This document shows positions 1 to 8,077 of a DNA stretch of 37,145 nt, piece by piece; positions within the stretch are counted from its first letter, which is position 1; each line of letters opens with the position of its first letter. The translations under genes were made by a program, and so were the position numbers. The DNA comes from an uncultured Pseudomonadota bacterium (GTDB lineage: Bacteria; Desulfobacterota; Desulfobacteria; Desulfobacterales; Desulfobacteraceae). The stretch spans positions 1-37,145 of the forward strand of contig CALGRI010000107.1 of assembly GCA_937880875.1 (NCBI GenBank), read 5' to 3'. The notes beneath the pieces were generated by a model. It was not told the DNA's origin. It searched no databases and saw only the letters and a list, made by a program, of their open reading frames with translations.

Positions 1-11
1 CAGGTAAAACA

Positions 12-680
12 ATGGAAGTAAATATTCAAAAAAGAGTCCTTGAAGCAAATGAAACCCAGGCAGATAAAAATAGAAGTTTTTTTAAAGAGCAGAATGTTTT
101 TGTTCTTAACATGATGTCATCTCCTGGTTCGGGAAAGACACAGCTTCTTTGCAAAAGTCTCAATAAGTTGATGCCCAATGTAAGAGTAGGGGTGATCGTG
201 GGAGATATCTGCACCAGAAACGATGCTGACCGGCTTGAAATAACCGGCGCCAAGGCCATTCAGATCAATACAGACCAGTTTGGAGGTGACTGCCATTTGT
301 CAGCGAACTTGATTCTTGCATCGGCAAAAGAGCTGGGATGTTTTGACCTTGATCTTGTCATAGTGGAAAATATTGGAAATCTTGTCTGTCCGGCTGAATT
401 TGATATTGGGGAAGATGCAAAGGTTGTAGTGTTAAGCGTCACCGAAGGGGAAGACAAACCCTTGAAATATCCTCTGATGTTCAGGGTGGCAGATGTGGCG
501 ATTCTAAATAAAATTGACTTGCTGCCATATCTTGATTTTGATGCTAAATTGGTCGTGGATAATATGAAACAGGTGCATCCCCATTTGCCCGTGTTTGAGG
601 TTTCAGCTAAGACCGAAGAAGGACTTGAACCCTGGCTTGAGTGGTTGAAGATTAAAGTGTTTGAAAAAACAGGCAAATAG
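12..680 (+). CDS. hypB: Hydrogenase nickel incorporation GTPase HypB
   Basis: A 222-residue SIMIBI-class GTPase that delivers nickel during [NiFe]-hydrogenase maturation in the cytoplasm. The P-loop MSSPGSGKT lies near residues 35-43. It is followed by the HypB signature GDICTRNDADR and the metal-binding GGDCH pair near residues 91-95, then VVLSVTEGEDKP and the guanine-specificity motif NKID near residue 166. There is no His-rich N-terminal nickel-storage stretch, so this is the short form. The ATG lies 11 bases into the window with AGG just upstream, so the gene is probably complete; any hypA or other hyp genes would lie to the left. It fits the presence of MvhD/HdrA at the far right, which usually work with a hydrogenase or formate dehydrogenase. 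Function is confident from family motifs. Confidence 0.95.
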   Translation: MEVNIQKRVLEANETQADKNRSFFKEQNVFVLNMMSSPGSGKTQLLCKSLNKLMPNVRVGVIVGDICTRNDADRLEITGAKAIQINTDQFGGDCHLSANLILASAKELGCFDLDLVIVENIGNLVCPAEFDIGEDAKVVVLSVTEGEDKPLKYPLMFRVADVAILNKIDLLPYLDFDAKLVVDNMKQVHPHLPVFEVSAKTEEGLEPWLEWLKIKVFEKTGK

Positions 681-745
681 CTTTAAAAAATAATCAAGAA
701 TTTTAATAATATCAACAGAGCAATGGAGAAAGGAAAGGCCAAATC

Positions 746-1600
746 ATGGAAAAAAAGAAAATGGCTTTTGCCGGTTCCTGGTACCCTGCAAATGCTGCTG
801 AATGTGAAGCATCCATTAAAGGCTTTTTAAAAGAAAAGCCAGGGCCCTTAGATGGCAGTTTTATTGGTGGTATTGTTCCCCATGCAGGCTGGTATTATTC
901 CGGATCAATTGCATGCCGGGTCATTGCCTCTCTTAAATCAGATGAAAAAATCGACACCATTATCCTGTTTGGTGCTCATATGCACAAACAGTCCGAACCT
1001 TTTATCCTGACCCATGGTGCCGTTGAAACACCCTTTGGCCCGATTGAAGTGGATGAGGAACTCACAGATAAAATTATAGCCGGTATCAGTATCCGCAAGA
1101 TGCCGCCCTTTAAATTCCCCGACGAAAATACCTTTGAGCTTCAATATCCATTTATAAAATACTTTTTTCCAGATGCAAAAATAGTGGTCTGTGGTGTAGC
1201 CCCATCATTTTTTGCTGCTATTATCGGCAGCATGGCAGTTGAGGAAGCCAATAATTTGTCAAGAAATGTCAGGATAATCGGATCCACGGATATGACCCAC
1301 TATGGCCCGGATTTTGGCTTTACAAATGCTGGAACAGGTACAAAGGCCGTGGAATGGGTGAAAAATGAAAATGATAGAAATGCTATTCAGGCAATGATGG
1401 AAATGGATGAATCAAAAATTATTGCCCAGGGCCTGGAAAATAAAAATATGTGCTGTGCCGGTGCTGTTGCAGCCAGTGCTGCTGCCTGTAAAAAACTTGG
1501 CGCAGTCAAGGCTGTTGAATTTGACTACGCCACAAGTTTTGAAAAATCTGCTTCTGCAAGTTTCGTCGGATATGCAGGGGTTCTTTATTCTTTATCCTGA
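746..1600 (+). CDS. amrB: MEMO1 family protein (AmmeMemoRadiSam system protein B)
   Basis: A 284-residue member of the MEMO/class III dioxygenase-like fold family, annotated as AmmeMemoRadiSam protein B when found with AMMECR1 and a radical SAM protein. Visible family motifs are FAGSWYPA at the N-terminus, PHAGWYYSG near residues 45-53, a His-containing loop GAHMHKQSE, STDMTHYGPDFG near residues 180-191, and a conserved Cys in the CCAGAVAA stretch. These match the His/His/His/Cys pocket known for the family. A strong purine-rich site (GGAGAAAGGAAAGG) lies upstream. No AMMECR1 or radical SAM partner is present in this window. It converges with gltX and the two 3' ends overlap by 16 bases. The biochemical role is unknown; assignment to the family is firm. 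Confidence 0.88.
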   Translation: MEKKKMAFAGSWYPANAAECEASIKGFLKEKPGPLDGSFIGGIVPHAGWYYSGSIACRVIASLKSDEKIDTIILFGAHMHKQSEPFILTHGAVETPFGPIEVDEELTDKIIAGISIRKMPPFKFPDENTFELQYPFIKYFFPDAKIVVCGVAPSFFAAIIGSMAVEEANNLSRNVRIIGSTDMTHYGPDFGFTNAGTGTKAVEWVKNENDRNAIQAMMEMDESKIIAQGLENKNMCCAGAVAASAAACKKLGAVKAVEFDYATSFEKSASASFVGYAGVLYSLS

Positions 1601-2988
1601 ATAAGCTGGATAGCGCTTTTAATTCTTTGAATAGTTTTGTCTTTTCCAAGGGCCAGAAGCATTTCAAAGATGCCGGGGCTCATAGTTGTGCCTGTTATGG
1701 CAACCCTTAAGGGCTGGGCAATCTTTCCGAACTTGAGATCGGTTTCCTCCATGATTCTTTTAAAAACGTTTTCAAGCTCTTCCTGGGTGTATGCTTCAAG
1801 GCCTTCAATATAGTCTGCAGATTTTTGCAATATAGCCTTTATATCTGGTTTGAGAAATTTATCGGCTGCCTTTTCATCAAATGTTACATCATCCTGGTAA
1901 TAAAAAGCGGCACCCTGAGCCATTTCAACAAGGGTTTTGCTTCTGGGCTGAAGGGTTTGGATAACCCCTTGAGTAAAGGCATTATTTTCAGCATTAATTC
2001 CCAGATCTTTTAAATGAAATAAAAGAGGGTCTGCCAGCTCTTCAGGGGTTTTGCTTTGAATGTGTTTTGAGTTAAGAGCAAAAAGTTTGTCCATATCAAA
2101 CATTGAGGCAGACCTGCCCAGGTGTTCAAGATCAAATTTGTCAATGAGATCGTCTCTTTCAAAGAATTCCTGGTCACCATGGGACCAGCCCAGGCGGACC
2201 AGGTAATTGATCATGGCATCGGGTAAAAACCCCATGTTTTTATATTCGCCCACTGACATGGCACCATGGCGTTTGCTCAGGCGGGATTTGTCAGATCCCA
2301 GGACCATGGGGACATGGCCGAAGACGGGCATGGGGGCCCCAAGCGCTTTATATATCAGCATCTGTTTGGGGGTATTGATCAAATGATCATCCCCCCGGAT
2401 GATGGTATTGATTCCCATGGTCAGGTCATCCACTACAACTGCCAGGTTGTACATGGGCGACCCGTCACTTCTCTGGATAATAAAATCATCCATTTCAGTG
2501 TTTTGAAATGCAGTATCGCCTTTTACAACGTCTTTGACAATGGTAACCCCCTGGTCCGGTGTTTTAAGGCGAACAACCGTGTTTTCACCTTTTTTAAGAT
2601 TTTTTTGCCGGCAAATGCCGTTGTACATGGGTTTTAATCCCCTGGCCTTTGCCTCTTCTCTCATGGCATTGACCTGGTCCGGGGTGCAGGAGCAATAATA
2701 GGCAGACCCTGATTCCACCAGTTTTTCTATGTATTCATTGTAGATGGAGTATCTTTCACTTTGAAAATAGGGGCCTTCATCCCAGTCCAGGCCGAGCCAT
2801 TCCAGGGATTCCAATATGGCATCCAAAGACTCTTTTGTGGATCTTGCAGCATCCGTGTCTTCTATCCTTAAAACAAATTTTCCCTTGTTTTTTCTGGCAT
2901 ACAGCCAGTTAAAAAGAGCTGTTCTTGCGCCGCCAATGTGCAGATATCCTGTGGGGGAGGGGGGGAACCGTGTGACAATTGTATCCAT
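1585..2988 (-). CDS. gltX: Glutamate--tRNA ligase
   Basis: A 467-residue class I aminoacyl-tRNA synthetase that charges tRNA-Glu (and possibly tRNA-Gln where an amidotransferase exists). It shows the HIGH-type motif as PTGYLHIGGARTALFNW near residue 12, a zinc-site Cys pair YYCSC with a later Cys in YNGICRQ, and the KMSKS-type motif KSRLSKRHG near residue 240. The C-terminal part is the helical anticodon-binding domain. The start is fixed by the family N-terminus, MDTIVTRFPPSPTG. Length is normal. The gene is monocistronic, convergent with the MEMO gene and divergent from rpmF. Confidence 0.97.
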   Translation of the reverse strand: MDTIVTRFPPSPTGYLHIGGARTALFNWLYARKNKGKFVLRIEDTDAARSTKESLDAILESLEWLGLDWDEGPYFQSERYSIYNEYIEKLVESGSAYYCSCTPDQVNAMREEAKARGLKPMYNGICRQKNLKKGENTVVRLKTPDQGVTIVKDVVKGDTAFQNTEMDDFIIQRSDGSPMYNLAVVVDDLTMGINTIIRGDDHLINTPKQMLIYKALGAPMPVFGHVPMVLGSDKSRLSKRHGAMSVGEYKNMGFLPDAMINYLVRLGWSHGDQEFFERDDLIDKFDLEHLGRSASMFDMDKLFALNSKHIQSKTPEELADPLLFHLKDLGINAENNAFTQGVIQTLQPRSKTLVEMAQGAAFYYQDDVTFDEKAADKFLKPDIKAILQKSADYIEGLEAYTQEELENVFKRIMEETDLKFGKIAQPLRVAITGTTMSPGIFEMLLALGKDKTIQRIKSAIQLIQDKE

Positions 2989-3069
2989 TTGTTCTCCATA
3001 AAAATAATATTGTGTAAAATCGAGACCTTAACTACCACAAAACTTTGAATCGGGCAATGGTTTAATTTC

Positions 3070-3098
3070 TTGACTCTTTTTGGAAATTGGGGTAAATA
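3070..3098 (+). promoter_or_regulatory. Candidate sigma-70 promoter upstream of rpmF
   Basis: TTGACT at 3070-3075 and TAAATA at 3093-3098 are separated by 17 bases, about 70 bases upstream of the rpmF start. The -35 matches the consensus at five of six bases; the -10 is poor. This is the only sizeable gap before the long rpmF-to-pabBC gene run, so a main promoter is expected here. Prediction by eye only. Confidence 0.4.
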
Positions 3099-3106
3099 TG
3101 TTACCT

Positions 3107-3128
3107 TTATTATATTGGAATATAATAA
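3107..3128. promoter_or_regulatory. AT-rich perfect inverted repeat between promoter and rpmF
   Basis: Arms TTATTATATT and AATATAATAA are exact reverse complements around a central GG. The repeat sits just downstream of the candidate -10 and about 40 bases before the rpmF ATG, the usual place for an operator. In an AT-rich leader a chance palindrome is possible, and I do not recognise a regulator for it. Confidence 0.35.
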
Positions 3129-3167
3129 TTAAAAATTCAAATAAAATAATATACTTAGGAGAGATCA

Positions 3168-3353
3168 ATGCCAGTACCAAAGCAAAAGAGTTCCAAGGCC
3201 AGGGGTAGAAAAAGACGGACACATTACAAAATAAGCGCACCCACGGTGAGCGTGTGCCCTGAATGCCAGGAACCCAAACTTCCCCATACAGCCTGCCCTG
3301 AATGCGGCGCTTATAAAGATAGAAATGTATCCACTGTTGACGACGAGAAATAG
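3168..3353 (+). CDS. rpmF: 50S ribosomal protein L32
   Basis: A 61-residue zinc-ribbon ribosomal protein of the large subunit. The N-terminus MPVPKQKSSKARGRKRR is typical, and CPEC...CPEC (residues about 30-46) supplies four zinc-binding Cys, so this is the zinc (C+) form. SD sequence TAGGAGAG lies just upstream of the ATG. It is followed after 21 bases by acpP. In many bacteria rpmF is followed by plsX-fabD-fabG before acpP; here those genes are missing between the two. Confidence 0.97.
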   Translation: MPVPKQKSSKARGRKRRTHYKISAPTVSVCPECQEPKLPHTACPECGAYKDRNVSTVDDEK

Positions 3354-3374
3354 TTAAAGGAGATAGTCTAAAGC

Positions 3375-3608
3375 ATGACGATTGAAACAAAAGTAAAAAA
3401 AGTGATTGCAGAAAAAATTCCTAATATTGATATTGAGGATATTGTTTCGGAAGCATCGTTGATTGACGATCTAGGTGCTGATTCTTTAACAATCGTTGAG
3501 CTTGTCATGTCAATGGAAGAAATGTTTGAAATTGAAATTGATGATGACGATGCAGAAAAATTGATCACAGTCCAGGATGTCATTGATTTTATAAAATCAA
3601 AATTTTAA
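3375..3608 (+). CDS. acpP: Acyl carrier protein
   Basis: A 77-residue acidic carrier protein of type II fatty acid synthesis. The phosphopantetheine attachment Ser is in GADSLT near residue 37, preceded by DDLG as in all primary ACPs and followed by the acidic recognition helix (VELVMSMEEMFEIEI). Length and composition match a housekeeping AcpP. It sits 14 bases upstream of rpiB. The usual neighbours fabG upstream and fabF downstream are absent, so the fatty acid genes must be elsewhere. It could in principle be a secondary ACP, but the sequence looks canonical. Confidence 0.93.
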   Translation: MTIETKVKKVIAEKIPNIDIEDIVSEASLIDDLGADSLTIVELVMSMEEMFEIEIDDDDAEKLITVQDVIDFIKSKF

Positions 3609-3622
3609 AAATTGGGGAAAAA

Positions 3623-4063
3623 ATGGAAACAGGCAAGCCCATTATTATTGGATGTGATCATGCTGCCTATGAGCTGAAGGAAAAAATAAAAGCCTATCTC
3701 ATGGACAAGGGGTATCCGGTTTTCGATGCCGGTACCAAAAGCCAGGTATCTGTTAATTACGTGGATTTTGGGAAAAAAGTAGCCCATGCTGTCTCCAAGG
3801 GTAAATATTCAAAAGGAATATTGCTTTGCGGCACGGGGCTTGGCATGTCCATGGTGGCCAACAGGTTTGCAGGTGTGAGAGCCGCCCTTTGCTCAGATCT
3901 TTTTGCAGCAAAGATGAGCCGGCTCCATAATGATTCCAATATCCTGGTTCTTGGAGGTCGTGTTCTGGGAGATATCCTTGCCTTTGAAATTATTCAAACC
4001 TGGCTGGATACAGGGTTTGAAGGTGGACGGCATCTGGAACGGATTCAAACTATAGATAATTAG
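3623..4063 (+). CDS. rpiB: Ribose-5-phosphate isomerase B
   Basis: A 146-residue RpiB/LacA/LacB-family isomerase interconverting ribose-5-phosphate and ribulose-5-phosphate in the pentose phosphate pathway. The N-terminus [16 protein letters not shown] carries the catalytic-region DHA motif, and the active-site Cys is in [12 protein letters not shown] near residue 72; the [12 protein letters not shown] segment is also diagnostic. It is in the same direction and closely spaced with acpP and glyA. Ribulose-5-phosphate made here is the substrate of RibBA encoded downstream. Confidence 0.95.
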   Translation: METGKPIIIGCDHAAYELKEKIKAYLMDKGYPVFDAGTKSQVSVNYVDFGKKVAHAVSKGKYSKGILLCGTGLGMSMVANRFAGVRAALCSDLFAAKMSRLHNDSNILVLGGRVLGDILAFEIIQTWLDTGFEGGRHLERIQTIDN

Positions 4064-4086
4064 ATCTGCACAAAAAGGGAACTAAA

Positions 4087-5319
4087 ATGGGGATTATTGG
4101 TAAGACAGATTCACAAATAGAAAAGATTATCCAGCAGGAGGCAGACCGGCAGGAATATGAATTAAACCTGATTGCTTCTGAAAATATAGTCAGCCCGGCA
4201 GTCATGGCAGCCCAGGGCTCTATTCTTACGAATAAATATGCAGAAGGGTATCCTGCCAGAAGATATTATGGCGGTTGTGAATATGTGGATCAGGCAGAAG
4301 ACCTGGCCATTGAGCGCGCCAAAAAACTATTCAAGGTAGAATATGCTAATGTCCAGCCCCACTCTGGCTCAGGGGCCAATATGGCAGCCTATTTTGCAGT
4401 GTTGAATCCAGGGGACCGGATTCTTGCCATGGATCTTTCCCATGGCGGTCATCTGACCCATGGCGCTGCAGTCAGCTTTTCCGGCAAACTCTATGATTTT
4501 GTACATTATGGACTGTCTCCTGAAACCGAGAGAATTGATCTGAACCAGGTGGAAGCACTGGCAAAAAAACATAGGCCGAAATTAATTGTGGCAGGCGCCA
4601 GTGCCTATCCCAGAATCATTGATTTTAAAGGCTTTTCTCAAATTGCCAAATCTGTGGATGCCCTTTTTATGGTGGATATGGCCCATATTGCAGGACTTGT
4701 TGCAACGGGTGTCCACCCAAGTCCCGTGGGCTTTGCAGACCTGATTACTTCTACAACCCATAAAACCCTCAGGGGCCCCCGGGGCGGTCTTATCCTGTCC
4801 TCGGAAAGATATGCAAAGGCCATTGGAAGCCAGATATTCCCCGGTATCCAGGGCGGGCCTTTAATGCATGTTATTGCGGCAAAAGCAATTGCCTTTAAAG
4901 AAGCCCTTGGCCAATCCTTTACAGACTACCAGAAACAGGTGGTCAAAAATGCTTCTGCCCTTGCCGCTGTAATGATGGAGAGGGGATATAAACTGATTTC
5001 AGGAGGAACTGATAATCACATGGTGCTTGTTGATTTCAGTCAAAAGGATATTTCCGGCAAAGATGCTGAAGAAAGACTTGGCAGGGCCGGTATTACTGTG
5101 AATAAAAATACAATTCCCAATGAAAAACGCGGGCCCTTTGTTACCAGTGGTATCCGCATCGGGCTTCCCCTTGTTACTTCCAGGGGTATGGATGAAAAGG
5201 CCAGTAAAAGAATCGCAGGTTTTATCTGTGATGTTCTGGATGACCAGGAAAATATTGAAATTACAGCAGGGAAAGTAAAAGACCTTTGTTTGCAATATCC
5301 CTTGTATAAAGGAAAATAG
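4087..5319 (+). CDS. glyA: Serine hydroxymethyltransferase
   Basis: A 410-residue PLP enzyme converting serine and tetrahydrofolate to glycine and methylene-tetrahydrofolate. Characteristic segments are [45 protein letters not shown], the DMAHIAGL cofactor loop and the PLP-lysine motif [13 protein letters not shown] near residue 230. Length matches the bacterial family. The dCMP deaminase gene starts five bases after the stop, so the two are probably co-translated. Confidence 0.97.
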   Translation: MGIIGKTDSQIEKIIQQEADRQEYELNLIASENIVSPAVMAAQGSILTNKYAEGYPARRYYGGCEYVDQAEDLAIERAKKLFKVEYANVQPHSGSGANMAAYFAVLNPGDRILAMDLSHGGHLTHGAAVSFSGKLYDFVHYGLSPETERIDLNQVEALAKKHRPKLIVAGASAYPRIIDFKGFSQIAKSVDALFMVDMAHIAGLVATGVHPSPVGFADLITSTTHKTLRGPRGGLILSSERYAKAIGSQIFPGIQGGPLMHVIAAKAIAFKEALGQSFTDYQKQVVKNASALAAVMMERGYKLISGGTDNHMVLVDFSQKDISGKDAEERLGRAGITVNKNTIPNEKRGPFVTSGIRIGLPLVTSRGMDEKASKRIAGFICDVLDDQENIEITAGKVKDLCLQYPLYKGK

Positions 5320-5323
5320 ATCA

Positions 5324-5785
5324 ATGACTGAGCACTTGTCAGACAGGCCCTCATGGAATGAATATTTTATGGGAATTTGTGATCTTGTTGCCACCCGTTC
5401 AACCTGCATCAGAAGAAATGTAGGGGCAGTCCTGGTAAAGGGAAAACGGATTCTTTGCACAGGCTATAATGGTGCGCCGGCTAAAGTTCCCCATTGTCGG
5501 GAGGTGGGATGTTTAAGGGTACAACTGAATGTGCCTTCCGGGGAAAATCATGAACTCTGCCGTGGTGTTCATGCAGAACAAAATGTCATTATCCAGGCAG
5601 CCTACCACGGAATCCAGGTGAATGGGGCAGTCCTATATTGTAGCAATCAGCCTTGTTCCATTTGTTCAAAAATGATTATTAATGCCGGGATTAAAACAGT
5701 ATATTATAAAGATGGATATAATGACCCCCTGACTTTGGATATGTTTGAAAAGGCCAGGGTAGAACTCATCCGGCTTGAGCCTTAA
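5324..5785 (+). CDS. Deoxycytidylate (dCMP) deaminase, ComEB-like
   Basis: A 153-residue zinc-dependent cytidine/dCMP deaminase that makes dUMP for thymidylate synthesis. The first zinc motif HAEQNVI lies near residue 86, and the second, PCSICSKM, near residue 111. The N-terminal [18 protein letters not shown] and GYNGAP motifs are typical of dCMP deaminases of the ComEB type. A position between glyA (methylene-THF supply) and nrdR (dNTP regulation) agrees with a deoxynucleotide role. Confidence 0.9.
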   Translation: MTEHLSDRPSWNEYFMGICDLVATRSTCIRRNVGAVLVKGKRILCTGYNGAPAKVPHCREVGCLRVQLNVPSGENHELCRGVHAEQNVIIQAAYHGIQVNGAVLYCSNQPCSICSKMIINAGIKTVYYKDGYNDPLTLDMFEKARVELIRLEP

Positions 5786-5802
5786 ACAAAAAAGAGACCC
5801 AC

Positions 5803-6309
5803 ATGAAATGCCCATTTTGCGGAAAACCAAACACAAGCGTTATTGATTCGCGTCCGGGCAAGATTGAATTTGAAGTTCGTCGACGCAGAGAATGCCAGGA
5901 ATGTGCCCAGCGGTTTACAACTTATGAACGCTTTGTAAAGGTTCCCATTATAATCGTAAAAAAAGATGGCCGCAGGGAAGATTTTAACCGGGAAAAAGTA
6001 TTGACGGGCATTAAAAAAGCCTGTGAAAAAAGAGCCATCAGCATAAATCGGATTGAAGAAACAGTGGACGCCATTGAGCAGGATTTAAGGGAAACCAATA
6101 ACCGGGAACTGCCTTCAAAAATTGTGGGTGAAAAAATTATTGCAGCCTTAAAGCAAATCGATGATGTTGCCTATGTCCGGTTTGCATCGGTTTACAGGGA
6201 ATTTAAGGATGTAGCCGATTTTATACAGGAGCTTAAGGGACTTGTCCCCAAAGAGTGCCTGCCCCTTGAATTTGATGGGATCCTGGATAAGGCCGATGAC
6301 AGATCATGA
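5803..6309 (+). CDS. nrdR: Transcriptional repressor NrdR
   Basis: A 168-residue repressor of ribonucleotide reductase genes. It has an N-terminal zinc ribbon (CPFC at residues 3-6 and CQEC near residue 33), the DNA-binding arginine run FEVRRRRECQ, the RFTTYERF signature, and an ATP-cone domain from about residue 46 (VKKDGRREDFNREK onwards) that senses ATP/dATP. Its 3' end overlaps the chosen ribD start by 14 bases, suggesting translational coupling. No nrd gene or obvious NrdR box pair is in this window. Confidence 0.95.
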   Translation: MKCPFCGKPNTSVIDSRPGKIEFEVRRRRECQECAQRFTTYERFVKVPIIIVKKDGRREDFNREKVLTGIKKACEKRAISINRIEETVDAIEQDLRETNNRELPSKIVGEKIIAALKQIDDVAYVRFASVYREFKDVADFIQELKGLVPKECLPLEFDGILDKADDRS

Positions 6310-7393
6310 ATACATGCAGCAGGCTTTATCCCTTGCACAAAGAGCAAAGGGATATACATCTCCTAATCCCTGTGTAGGAGCGGTTGTTGTAAAAGATGGA
6401 AGGGTTGTTGGAAAAGGGTTTCACAGGGCAGCAGGCTTGCCCCATGCTGAAGTTGTGGCCCTGGATGATGCCGGACCCAGGGCAATGGATGCAACCCTCT
6501 ATGTCACTCTGGAACCCTGCAACCATTTTGGAAAAACCCCTCCCTGTACCCATAAAATTATTAAGGCTGGAATTAAAAAACTTGTTGTGGGGTGTATTGA
6601 TCCCAATCCCAATGTTTGCGGCAGCGGTATAAGCTATCTTAAGGAAAATGGCATCAAGGTTGTTTCAGGCATTCTTGAAAAAGAATCCAAACTCCTTATT
6701 GAAGAGTTTTCCTGGTATGTTCAACATGATAAAAAACCCTTTGTTATTTTGAAGTGCGCTTCCACTCTGGATGGGAGAATCGCAACATCTACCGGGGATT
6801 CAAAATGGATCACCAATGAAAAATCCAGGAATTATGTACATAAGATCCGCCATGAAGTGGATGCCATTTTAGTGGGATCAGGAACCCTGCATGCGGACAA
6901 TCCCTCGCTCACATCGAGAATTAAAGGAGTTCAGACAAAAGATCCGTTAAGGATTGTTCTGGATACCCATTTAAGTATTAAAGAAAATGCAAATCTTATT
7001 AACCAGGAATCCACTGCTAAAACCATTATTGTTACAGGCCCTGGCGTTTCCAGAGAAAAAAAAGCACTCCTTGAAAAAAGGGGGGTTCAAATTCTCGAAA
7101 TCCCTTTAAAGGACAATAGACTTGATTTAAATGAACTGATGATTAAGTTAGGCCAGATGTCAATTTTAAGTCTTTTGATAGAAGGCGGAAGCAGGGTGGC
7201 AGGATCAGCGCTCAAGGCTGGAATTGTAAACAAGGTCTTGTTTTTTCTGGCACCCAAATTTTTAGGCGGCAGCGATGGTACTCCGGTATTTAATGGCAAA
7301 GGCCCTTTGTTGATAAAAGATGCCTTTAAACTTAAAGACGTAATGGTTACTCAATTTGATGATGATATTCTTGTTAAGGGATATTTAAAATAA
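6296..7393 (+). CDS. ribD: Bifunctional riboflavin biosynthesis deaminase/reductase
   Basis: A 365-residue enzyme for the second and third steps of riboflavin synthesis: deamination of the pyrimidine intermediate, then NADPH reduction of the ribosyl side chain. The deaminase domain shows HAEVVAL and EPCNHFGKTPPC zinc motifs; the reductase domain begins near residue 145 with LKCASTLDGRIAT and contains ITNEKSRNYVH and LIEGGSRVAGS. I chose the ATG at 6296 (MTDHEYMQQAL) because it matches the family N-terminus and has GGATAAGG upstream; the frame is open further upstream inside nrdR. A later ATG at 6314 is also possible. Confidence 0.94.
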   Translation: MTDHEYMQQALSLAQRAKGYTSPNPCVGAVVVKDGRVVGKGFHRAAGLPHAEVVALDDAGPRAMDATLYVTLEPCNHFGKTPPCTHKIIKAGIKKLVVGCIDPNPNVCGSGISYLKENGIKVVSGILEKESKLLIEEFSWYVQHDKKPFVILKCASTLDGRIATSTGDSKWITNEKSRNYVHKIRHEVDAILVGSGTLHADNPSLTSRIKGVQTKDPLRIVLDTHLSIKENANLINQESTAKTIIVTGPGVSREKKALLEKRGVQILEIPLKDNRLDLNELMIKLGQMSILSLLIEGGSRVAGSALKAGIVNKVLFFLAPKFLGGSDGTPVFNGKGPLLIKDAFKLKDVMVTQFDDDILVKGYLK

Positions 7394-7395
7394 AA

Positions 7396-8061
7396 ATGTT
7401 TACAGGAATTATTGAAAGTTTTGGAACCATTAAACGCATCGAGTCCAGGGGTGAAGGCAAAGTACTTTACATTGGCTGTGACCTGGATTTGTCTGAATCA
7501 AAAATTGGAGATTCCATTGCTGTAAACGGTGCCTGTCTTACTGCTGCTGGTCTTGAAAAAAATATTTTCAAAGTTGATATGGCGCCTGAGACAGTTGAAC
7601 GGACAATTTTTAAACGATTAAGGCCGGGTTCAAGGGTCAACATTGAGCGGGCTTTAAAATTGTCGGACCGCATTGACGGTCATCTGGTTTCAGGACATAT
7701 TGATGGGACAGGAATTATTTCTTCCATAAAAAGAAATAGCAATGCCATTATTATTAAAATTGATGTTCCGTCCAAACTCGCCGCAGACATGATTGAAAAA
7801 GGCTCTGTTGCCATTGACGGGGTCAGCCTGACCATCAATACATGTTCAGACAAGGATTTTGAAGTCAGTATTATTCCCCACACCGCAGATATAACAACCA
7901 TCGGCTTAAAAAGGGTCGGTGATGAAGTCAATATAGAAACCGATATGATCGGTAAATATGTAAAAAAGATTTTAATGGGAAGTGTTTCAAAAAATGATGC
8001 TTTACCCAATGGGAAAAAAGATATCAGTATGGGACTTCTCGCAAGGAATGGATTTTTATAA
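7396..8061 (+). CDS. ribE: Riboflavin synthase, alpha subunit
   Basis: A 221-residue enzyme that dismutates two 6,7-dimethyl-8-ribityllumazine molecules into riboflavin. Two lumazine-binding repeats are visible: the first begins MFTGIIESFGTI and includes VNGACLT, the second begins after SGHIDGTG near residue 97 and includes IDGVSLTIN. The ATG follows the ribD stop by two bases. The C-terminal tail runs slightly beyond the second repeat. Known as ribE in many annotations and ribC in E. coli. Confidence 0.95.
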   Translation: MFTGIIESFGTIKRIESRGEGKVLYIGCDLDLSESKIGDSIAVNGACLTAAGLEKNIFKVDMAPETVERTIFKRLRPGSRVNIERALKLSDRIDGHLVSGHIDGTGIISSIKRNSNAIIIKIDVPSKLAADMIEKGSVAIDGVSLTINTCSDKDFEVSIIPHTADITTIGLKRVGDEVNIETDMIGKYVKKILMGSVSKNDALPNGKKDISMGLLARNGFL

Positions 8062-8077
8062 ACCTAAGGATTTATAT

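Noticed and set aside
7982-8077. Upstream extension of ribBA into ribE
   Set aside because: The extra 32 residues have no family match; ATG 8078 has AAGGA and the correct RibB N-terminus.
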